NCBI RefSeq assembly: GCF_018143015.1
Contig: NC_054747.1
Span: 32,641,733 to 32,705,732, forward strand
Direction of reading: 5' to 3'
DNA length: 64,000 nucleotides
Source: Lytechinus variegatus
Lineage: Eukaryota; Echinodermata; Echinoidea; Temnopleuroida; Toxopneustidae
Shown here: positions 34,055-44,600 of the stretch, in pieces
Layout of the letters: the number at the start of each line of letters is the position of its first letter
How positions within the stretch are numbered: position 1 is the stretch's first letter
Notes under the pieces: model-generated
What the model was told of the DNA's origin: nothing
Seen by the model: only the letters and a program-made list of their open reading frames with translations
Database searches by the model: none
Position numbers and translations under genes: made by a program

Positions 34055-35010
34055 CCTTGTTAACTCAGGTTAACTAGTGATTTATTTTGTTTTTGGTGTC
34101 CTATTTCACGACTATATTAAAGCTTGTTTACCCTTGTTAAATTATGATTTTCATTTGTATTTTGGAGTCCTATTTCACGACTAAATTAAGGCTTGTTAAA
34201 CCTTGTTAATTGGTGGTTGGATGTCAATGAGAAGTTACGTGGGGAAATAGGTGTCCACTGTGTACAACTACAAGTCTATGGAGAGTTTCTCCGTGCGTTT
34301 CTACAGACTGGTGTCCTATTTCACGAGTAAATTAAGGCTTGCTAAACCTTGTTAACTAGTGATTTATTTTGTTTTGGTGTCCTATTTCACGACTATATTA
34401 AAGCTTGTTTACTCTTGTTAAATTATGATTTTGATTTGTATTTTGGTGTCCTATTTCACGACTAAATTAAGGCTTGTTAAACCTTGTTAATTGGTGGTTG
34501 GATGTCAATGAGAAATTACGTGGGGAAATAGGTGTCCACTGTGTACAAGTCTATGGAGAGTTTCTCCGTGCGTTTCTACAGACTGGTGTCCTATTTCACG
34601 AGTAAATTAAGGCTTGCTAAACCTTGTTAACTAGTGATTTATTTTGTTTTGGTGTCCTATTTCACGACTATATTAAAGCTTGTTTACTCTTGTTAAATTA
34701 TGATTTTGATTTGTATTTTGGTGTCCTATTTCACGACTAAATTAAGGCTTGTTAAACCTTGTTAATTGGTGGTTGGATGTCAATGAGAAGTTACGTGGGG
34801 AAATAGGTGTCCACTGTGTACAAGTCTATGGAGAGTTTCTCCGTGCGTTTCTACAGACTGGTGTCCTATTTCACGAGTAAATTAAGGCTTGCTAAACCTT
34901 GTTAACTAATGATTATACTTTTGATTTTGGTGTCCTATTTTTCACGACTAGATAAAAGCTTGTTAAACCTTGTTAAATAATGATTTTAATTTATATTTTG
35001 GTGTCGATTG
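34055..35010. repeat. 275-bp higher-order tandem repeat upstream of HINFP
   Basis: Blocks built on GGTGTCCTATTTCACGA(C/G)TA with TTAAGGCTTGTTAAACCTTG alternate in a larger unit that also holds TTGGTGGTTGGATGTCAATG and TCTATGGAGAGTTTCTCCGT. The landmark GACTGGTGTCC recurs at 34306, 34581 and 34856, exactly 275 apart. Copies differ by few bases, so amplification is recent. The array starts ~165 bp after the Harbinger end and finishes ~630 bp before the HINFP start codon, within possible promoter or 5' UTR. Confidence 0.9.
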
Positions 35011-35172
35011 AAAAACCGTCCCTCGCTGTAAAAGTCGTTCAATAGAATATTGTGTGAGGAGCAAGGAACCAGAAGCGACTGCTCTGTGTGGAGAGTTTCG
35101 CATCGGGAACAAAAGGTTTCGCATCAGATCTTTTGAAAATTGTTGAAGCGAGGATTTCTTTAGAATATCATG
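35011..35172 (+). other. Candidate non-coding first exon of HINFP
   Basis: Unique sequence after the tandem array ends in ATATCATG followed by a consensus donor GTAAGG at 35173. The first coding exon of HINFP is preceded by a good acceptor (TTTCATTTCATTCAG to 35617), so an upstream untranslated exon must exist; this is the nearest plausible one. Start of transcription is not determinable here. Confidence 0.3.
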
Positions 35173-35617
35173 GTAAGGTAGATCCCGGTTCAAATAAGTG
35201 TCCAGTTTCCTAAAGCACGGAATGGCCGCATTTTCTGCCTTAGGTTTTGATCTAGATTGTGTAACTTTATAAAAGTAATGGGACACACATAAATCAAAAT
35301 TTTTATTTTAGCTTCACAAACATCCCAAACATAGTCATGATAGTAGAAAATCAATTCAAATCTTAGTTTTCTGGCAGGCTGAATTTCCTGGAAATTCCCC
35401 CGAAATCAGCCCATTTCATGCTGACAGTTTCATTGTGGCTTCAGACCCCATGTGGTCCTCATTCAGGGGCTTAAGAACTAGATTATGGCACAATCTACAA
35501 TATAGGACTTGATGCAAATGGGGGTGCTTTGCCTTGCTTTGGGAACTGGAATTTAACATGAAACGGTGGTCTTGACTCTTGAGAACTAATAAATAGTCTT
35601 ACTTTCATTTCATTCAG

Positions 35618-35623
35618 ATGTAA
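35618..35623 (+). promoter_or_regulatory. Start-stop uORF (ATGTAA) before HINFP ATG
   Basis: If the acceptor at 35616-35617 is used, the exon begins with ATG TAA, a minimal start-stop element 22 nt upstream of the HINFP start. Such elements can stall ribosomes and lower translation of the main frame. Its presence in the mRNA depends on the inferred splice site. Confidence 0.35.
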
Positions 35624-35639
35624 TTGAGGCCTTGTTGGA

Positions 35640-38600
35640 ATGGCTCCCATACCGAGAAACCAACGGCGTCCATTGAAGCTACAATGTGAATGGAATGGTT
35701 GCAGTTCGGTGTTAGAGACTACACAAGCCTTCACTGAGCATCTTATGGGCCATGCAGAAGAATTCATTGCTAGTGCACTATCCATTGAGAAATGTCTTGC
35801 TGATGTAGACATAGATGATACTGGTAAGCCAGTCATGATAATAATGTTGAATTTACCCACATTCCCATAACTGATTTTTCCAAGTTCCAATGGGTCAGGC
35901 TGCTTAACATGATAATGTTAATTTTTACTTTGGCTTTTGCTGAATGAATTTCTTATGAGATTTGTTTGTTTCATTTTCGTTTGCATTCATAATTAATACA
36001 AGGCTTGCCAAAGTATAAAGAAGTATACATTTGAAACAGATGTAATAAATAATATAAGAAAAAATCTAGTACTTTTAAAAGATCCAACAAAATAGCAAAA
36101 TAGGTAAGATGAACTATGCATTAATCATAGTTCATCCATCATTGCATATAAAGTAGGTCTGTATAATCCTGACTTATTTTGAGTAATAATGTGCTTGTAA
36201 ATGGTAGATATATCATATAGTGTAGATGTGGGAAACAGAGTTACAAATTTTAAATTTACAAGCATAATCTAAAAAATGAATTGAGAATATGGTTTGGTAA
36301 TATTACATGGCTAAAATATTTTTAATGATGGTCTCACGGGCCTAATCACTAGTGGCAGGCCCTAGATATTCATTCGAGCCAACCCATTGCTATTTTTTTT
36401 TATTTTGATATGGCTGATTGACAAAGTGTATGCATATGATTGTCCATCTAACACTGATTCTATATTTGGTAATTACTGAACTTCCTTTTCCCTAATTGGG
36501 AAGAAATATCACCAATTTTGGACTATATTTTGACTGGCGGAAGGATTACGGCTATTTTGCTGTTTGAGTTGATGAATCTGCTCCCCCCGACGGTGTCTTC
36601 AAACACGCCAATTTATTTTTAAAATGAGCCGGTCGAGGGACCCTTTTCTGGTCAGATATGGATTGCCAGATATAAATCCTATCCACTGGTAGTAAACATT
36701 CGACCCCCGAATTTCATCCTTATTTTTATGAATTTTTTAAAGTGCCAATTTAACACATGAGTCTATGGGGAATGAATTAGGCCTGTGAGACCTATAGGTA
36801 ACCTTGACCATAGCCTATTACATGGGGAATTCCTTAGTGGATGAAATACCTGCCCAACTCTTCAGTAGCAGATTGTTTTTCTAGTAGACATGTTTCAATC
36901 ATCAAGAGGTCCAAAAACTGAACTTCATGGCTATACAAGGCTACATAGGGGGTATACTACAGGTACAATGTAACAAGTTGTTATTAGTAACTAACTCTTG
37001 TGTTTGTGTACCTAGGCTAGGCTGTGTAGGCTGTGCGTGTGTTGTGCACTGGGTTGCTTGCATGTTGTGTGTTTTCGTATACCGACGAGCGCTGCTGTAA
37101 ATCGTGTATTCATGGTATTGCACCCATCACGAGATAAAGTACACATTAGATAGGCCTTGCATCAATTGCGCTTGTGAAATTGGTTCATGGGGAAGGGAAT
37201 GAGAAGAGAAAAACTTTAGAATTTGGCTGAAGAGTGATGGATTCAAGAGGGAGGGGGGGGGGGGGGGGGAGAAAAGCATAGTTAGTAGGCCTATGTGGGG
37301 GGGGGGGGGCTGAGAATGAGTTCTACTGCTAATCTTGTTCAACTTTTACTGACTTCTAGCCAGACTAGCCCCCATCCATTTAGAATACAAGCCATCTAAC
37401 CCCCTGCCTCTTTCTCTTACACCCTGGCTTGGGCCCTTGTCATAGGAAGATGTGAATGTATAGTATGCTTGTATGTTGATTCTCATTTCTTTTTATTGTT
37501 ATCTAATTAAACTCATGTGAATCTGGTATTTATATTGTGGGCAGATCTTGAATCCATATATGCACTCTATTCATAATCATATCTACAATTTGCATTATAG
37601 GATTTGGGCCCTAACATTGCATCCATTGTTGAGCTACATATAGGCATGTAGGATGTATGTAAATCCATAGGGCACTAGACATTAGAAGTAACATTAGAAA
37701 TGGTCATTACATAACACATCTGTATATTTCATGCATTTCTTTGTGGTAAAGTGAGTGTACAGATGTTAAAGAAAAGCCAGGAAGGTAAATTAAAAATAAA
37801 CCTTCATGTGCCATACATTACAGGTCTCACGGGCCTAATCACTAGTGGCAGGCCCTAGATATTCATTCGAGCCAACCCATTGCTATTTTTTTTTATTTTG
37901 ATATGGCTGATTGACAAAGTGTATGCATATGATTGTCCATCTAACACTGATTCTATATTTGGTAATTACTGAACTTCCTTTTCCCTAATTGGGAAGAAAT
38001 ATCACCAATTTTGGACTATATTTTGACTGGCGGAAGGATTACGGCTATTTTGCTGTTTGAGTTGATGAATCTGCTCCCCCCGACGGTGTCTTCAAACACG
38101 CCAATTTATTTTTAAAATGAGCCGGTCGAGGGACCCTTTTCTGGTCAGATATGGATTGCCAGATATAAATCCTATCCACTGGTAGTAAACATTCGACCCC
38201 CGAATTTCATCCTTATTTTTTATGAATTTTTTAAAGTGCCAATTTAACACATGAGTCTGTGGGGAATGAATTAGGCCTGTGAGACCTGATTGGTATTATT
38301 TGATCAGTTAGATTTCTTCTATGAAGATATGTTGATTGGACATAAGAACCCCCTCCCCCTTGTGTAGTAGAATATGCATGTCAAGTTTGTTTTCCTTCAT
38401 TTCAAAGCTAAGATTGAGTTCGTAGTATAGAAATCAATTTTCTATAGGAAATGGCTGGAAGCAATCCTTCAGTATAAATCATTTGCTAGAATTCCTATTT
38501 AGATACAAAAATAAACATTTAGCAGATACCATTTATTTATAATTTTTGTAATTCTTTGTACAAGTTTTGTTTAATCTTGTGAACGTTTTGTTATCTGTTT

Positions 38601-41600
38601 TTACGGATACCAGAGTCAATTTTAAAACCATCACTACTGTTTCTCTCATTTATTTTAGATGACTACCAATGCCAATGGGATGACTGTGGATACGTGACTA
38701 ACGAAGGATCGGGGGCTCTGCTCAGACATCTGTTATTCCATGGCTACCATACACGGATTAAATGGGCTGGGACTGTAGAGAGAGAAAGGTGTAAGATAGA
38801 AACATGTCAGCTGGAACCTCACAGTAGAAACATCATCCCTGAAGTCCCAAGTTCTTTTGTATGTAGCTGGGACGACTGCACGGTAAGAGCTCAAAGCCGA
38901 ACACGAGCCAGCCATTATTATCCAAAAATTCTAATAACCTGTCAATATTTATGAAAATTAGCTGAATCAGGGGAGCAGAATTTCAATGACAAAAGAGCTT
39001 TGAAGTTTGAAGTTTACTGTTCATGAAATGTGCCTTCTGAGCAAGGTTTGTTAAACCTAATACTTGTCCAGAGGATTTTTAGTCTTGTCACATGGTTTGT
39101 GGATTGCCTGGGTGATCGTGACAAAAATTATATTCTAAGGTGTTTCATATGAAATTTAACTTAATCATTTTGTGTTATACTACATGAATTTGTTATTCTA
39201 ATTTATATTGTGAAAATTAGTATTTTGTTGTAACTGCCTGTAAGTTAAATAAGCACCTAAACTGTAAATTTTTTTGTGGGATTCTGATCAAATTTAAGTA
39301 ATTAAAATGTTAAAATGTTTTCTTATTAATACATATTATTTTTAATGTATCTTGAATTTGAAAACTGCTGTGGGGGGAGGGGGGTGAATCAACACCACCT
39401 CACCCCTATAAACATGCTACTATCGCCAATCAGCACCAAATGATAAACAAATCCTGTGTAGCTGCATCTGTCCGGCACATTCTCTCATTTTCTCAGATGA
39501 AATTACATGTACTTTGTCTTTTATTTTCTTTCTTTACCGTAGTTTGTGACAAACAATCCAGATTTCTTCTACTGTCATGTAGAGATGCACAGTCAGATGG
39601 AGGAGCCTATACATGGTGTATTAGGATGCAGGTGGAGAGGTATGTAAATAATTGTGGAGCGTTGTGGCCCAGTGGATTAGTCTTCGGACTTTGAAACAGA
39701 GGGTCGTGGGTTCGAATCCCAGCCATGGCGTAATTTCCTTCAGCAAGAAACTGATCCACAGTGTGCTGCACTCAACCCAGGCAGGGGCGGATCCAGGATT
39801 TTGAAATAGGAAGGGCGCCAGCGGCGAGGGAGCGAAGCGACCGAGCGGAGGGAGGGTGTGGGAGGGGGGATACCCCCCTCCCACGGCAAGGACTTTTTCA
39901 AAAAATCATGTCCAAAAGTCGTATTTTGAGAGCACCTTTAGAAGAAAAATGCACACTTAAATCACTGTAACTTCATGAATAAAAGACACATACTGACTCA
40001 TTTCAGTGAAAACGTACATGACCAAGGCAGAATGATAATGCTGCGCACGTGGCGCCCGATATAGGGCTTCATCTTTGAGTGAAGAATAATCTCGGGGATA
40101 GACATTATCATTCGCATCGTTGACACTTTCTCTCGCGATCTGTTACTTACAATTTACATGTATTTGCCATAAAGACGGACAAACGCATGTTACAAAAAAC
40201 ACAAAATTTCGGGAAAAAATGATATCCAATCCAACATCTTCACACTGGTCACTGCACTGCAACTCCCGATTACAAGTGGTGCAACTTTCCAACCAATCGG
40301 CTTGCGCGCCCTGGAATTCCGGAATTTACATATTGCAATACAGTATGACAGAGGTGCATTTGTGCGAACACAAAGGCCATGAGCGTAAGTTAAAATATAG
40401 TTTTGACTAGATCTAGCCTTGAAATTGACTACATTGTACCAATCCAGTAAATTAACCATCAAAAAAAAAAAAAAAAATCCAGGTGAGGTAAATGGGTACC
40501 GGTAGGAAGTAATTCCTTAAAAAGCTGTGTGCACTATGAACGCCTAGCTTAGCCGGGTAATATAGGAGCGCCTTGAGCACCTAACAAGGTGGATATGTGC
40601 GCAATATAAATATCCCATATTATTATATTATTACAGAGTTTACTCTGCTGTAGACCTGTGATGATGAGCCGTTTTGCTATTCCATTGTTTGCTAGGGAAA
40701 ACTCAAAATCAGTAATCAACATCAGTAATCAAAGAATCAAATCAGTAATCAATGCAGCCAGTTGCATAAAGCTTTTTACCTGAGAAAACTCCGGCAAAAA
40801 CTGAAAAGTAAGGTTAGTCTGATTTCTGCCGTTGACTTTAACACAGGGCAAAAACTCAGGTAAAAATACCTGACTTTTCTCAAGTAACAATTTTTTGACT
40901 TGTGTAAAATGTAGTGTTCGTTTGCTGATTGTTGATTAAACCGATCTAATGTTTCAGTTGTTCGAGTTTACTCCCAGCCCTACTCTACAGGTAAATAACT
41001 GGGTTAGATTGTACTCTAAACTCAACACTGACATAGAATCTGTTGTTTGTCCAAAACTAAGGGTGTTAGATGTTCATCACAGGCATAGAACAGGTTTGAA
41101 TGTTTTACTCTAGAATACATTTATTATAGCGAACCAGTGGAGGGAATTGACATTTGCAAAAAAGGTACTGTCTATTTTTTCCTTCTACTGGGCTTTCTTT
41201 TGTTTGTTTTACATTAATCCTGTTACTGATTGAAAGTGGGCACGTAATTGGGGCAGGAACTGACTGTGGGCCCCCAAAAAAGCATTTAAAATTTAAAAAT
41301 ACAGGCAAATTGCATATTAAATTACCTATCATAAGTCAATATTATGCAAGGCATGTGTTTTATGCCTGTTCAATTAAAGTCAGATTTCTCCCAAGTCAAA
41401 AAATTGCATGGCCTTGAATATTCGAATTTAGCACAGTTAACTGGAGGTAACATCAGTTGAGATAGGAAAATTCAGTTATTGACTTGACTATTTCTTTCAG
41501 ATTGCCAGGTGAAGACCAAGGATAAGTACAAGCTCCGGGATCATCTCCGATGTCATTCTCAGGAAAAGAGATTTGGTTGCAGTCAATGTGGTGGTCTGTT

Positions 41601-44600
41601 CAGCAACAGAACTAAGTTCTTTGATCACATTCATCGCCAGGGTATACTAGATGGTATGTATTGGTCATCCTTAGTAGTCTGCTGGGCAAACCCTTCACTT
41701 GAAATTAGGGTCTGAATGTGCAGCCTACTCATGCCTTGTGTACTGAAGGCTCTCTCGCTCATTGGAACAGCAAGTTTTGTATGTGCTAGTCTTCGCGTGG
41801 AGGCACACTTGTTGATCAAAGTTCCAATGAGGGTCTGTGCCTGCAGACTACATCCTTAGTGCTTTTTGATGGATTATGATAGGAAACTTATAATGATAAT
41901 AATAATGGCATTTATAGGGCACTTTATACGGGTGTTTCAAAACGCACAGGTGGGTTGACAAAAGTAAACAATATATCCATTAATAGGGCTCATCAGACCA
42001 TTATATATGAGAAGAGTGAAGAGCAGTAGGATATCAATTATGATGGTAGCGATGATGCTAATGTCTGACGATGATCATAAGATACATGTAATGCAGATCA
42101 ATCATTATGCAGATGATGGTGGTAGTGATGATCATGTGGGGGGGATTGTGATTGGTGATTGTGATGATGATGATGGTGATGATGACAATGATGGTGGTGA
42201 TCATGATGGTGAGGTGATGATAATTATGATGGTGGTGGTAGTGATGATGGTGATGATGATGATGGTGATGGTGGAGGTGAGCTGGTAATGCTAATAATAA
42301 TAATAATAGCGGTGTATTTACCCAGGGTAGCCACTTCAGTTCCGAAAACTTCTCCCAGCAGTCCCTGCTATGCTCATTCAATTCCTTTCATTTTTTTTCC
42401 AAATTTCAGAGCCTAATTTCCAGTGTTCTCATTGTTCCAAAGTTTTTGCATCTGAAAGATTGTTGAGAGACCATATGAGACACCATGGTAAGAATTCCTG
42501 TTTTATAACAAAACTTTTGATGTCTTACTTTGCATTGATTGTTGGTTCAATAATTGTATGAAAGCGATGCTGTCACCACAGAGTTTTAATTTTTCTGTCG
42601 AGATATATTTGCACATGAAGTTGCAGTTGATCAATAAATAGAAATGATACTGTCAAGGTTGAGATATTTAAAGTATACAGTTGTCCAACGATCTAATAGG
42701 TTTTGAAATTAAATTGGCGGATAGCATGAATTACTTTACATAAAGCAAAAACAAATCATCATCTTCTCTGTTGTGGTTGGAGAACCCCCATCTCATTTGG
42801 GTATTTCTCAAGCAGATATGTATTGTAAATCTGAATTTCATTTCTTAAGAGAATTATTTCCATTTTGTTTAGTTTTTTTTAACTCAAATATTTAGTCAAA
42901 GCACCAGTCCTTATCAAATGGAGTCATTTGCCATGAACATCAAATTGAAGCAAATTAATTATTCTGCATTATTATTTCTAGTGAATCACTACAAGTGCCC
43001 TTTCTGTGACATGACATGCCCGGCGCCCTCTGTGTTGAAGAAGCATATCCAATGGAGACATTCCTCAGATCGACCTTTCTCCTGTGAACTCTGCGACCAT
43101 GCGTAAGTATTCACCAATGATAATACAAACACGAACATCAATGACAATATTTGTTATTAATAACGATAGGAATGGGTTATCCATTAGGGCAGCGCTTCTC
43201 AAATGGTGGGCTGTGAAGCTCGCTCAGGTTGGCCGCGAGTCAAAGTGGTCCTCGAATAAAAAAATGCAGTAGGGCGATGTCCCTAGTTTCTGCGATATAG
43301 AAACCAGTTTCAATCTGTTTTGAATGGGAAGGCCAAAGTTGAAAAAAATGTCATCAATATTTTTGTGCACTCTGGGAGTGGCTATACCAGGTTTCACATG
43401 TTTTTTTAAATGCTCTCCAATTTTTTAGAACATACATATTTGCATTCCATATTGTGAAATTTTCAATATGGGAAAATTGGTTTTCCAAGTGTCTGATTTT
43501 GTGTAATAATATTGAATACCAACTTTAGGGACTTTCAACATTAATTATTCTCTGCAAAGTCGTATTGCCCCGTCTTTGATTTGGGGCTATCCAATTCTAT
43601 CCAGGGATATAAATGTTATATCTCTCACAAGGCCAGGCTATATTATATTATATTATAATATATAGCCAAGACAGATTTAGATTTAGATGTAGGGCTAGGC
43701 CTAAACAAAGTTGATTTGATTAGAAAAGGGTCATTCACTGCGTTAGACTAACGTTACTTAGATATATATAGATCAAGATCTAACGTTAGATCTATACCAG
43801 TTCAATCAATCGCTGTGAATATCATAAACATACTGCATGCATTGTAAGGCCTAACTTTATCTTCATCATTGGAGGCTATCTAATATAACAGATATTGACT
43901 GATGGGATGTGTAAAAAAAACATTCTTTGTACCACCTAAACGATTAATACTTTCCCTCGTGATCATATTTTCCCTCAGCGCTGCACGCTTCGGGAAAATA
44001 TAACCCCTCGGGAAAATACAAATCCGGCGGTCCAAAGAATGTTTATATTACACACCCCATTAGTCAATATCTGTATAATATATCATATGATGTCATGTTA
44101 TGTCATATATTATATTGACTTTCTGATCTTGACAGAGCCAAGACAAGGACAGATATGAGGAGACACATGGAAAGTCACAATGCTGGAGATGCGTATTCCT
44201 GTGATATTGAAAGCTGTGCATTCACTGCTAAGACACTGAGTGCACTCAGAACACACTTCAGAAAGTGTCATTCTGTAAGTATATCATTGAAAGTTAAAAT
44301 CATGCCTTGACAGTGCATACACCTATTCTCAGCATATTTAGGGTATACTTCATCAGGTGTAGATTCAGTATGTAATTTTTTTTATTTATTGATTGATTGC
44401 ATTGATTTATTTTCATTTCAAATACAAGACAAATTTACAATATAAAGCAACAAAGATATAATATACAAAAATGAAAAAAGGGAACCCACTGAAGCTTTTT
44501 AATGTTATTTCCTTGCAGTAATCAATTGATTAAAATACATGTATATCTTTTTACAATGAAATTAAAATCGTAAATCAACAAAGTTTAGTATTGAAAAGAA

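Noticed and set aside
34055-35010. A CRISPR-like array (regular repeats with spacers)
   Set aside because: Units of 275 bp repeat in full, including the would-be spacers, and the genome is eukaryotic.
39656-39730. A tRNA gene (A and B boxes present)
   Set aside because: It is the head of a SINE whose body and tail recur at 45142-45410. The cloverleaf arms do not pair well enough for a working tRNA.
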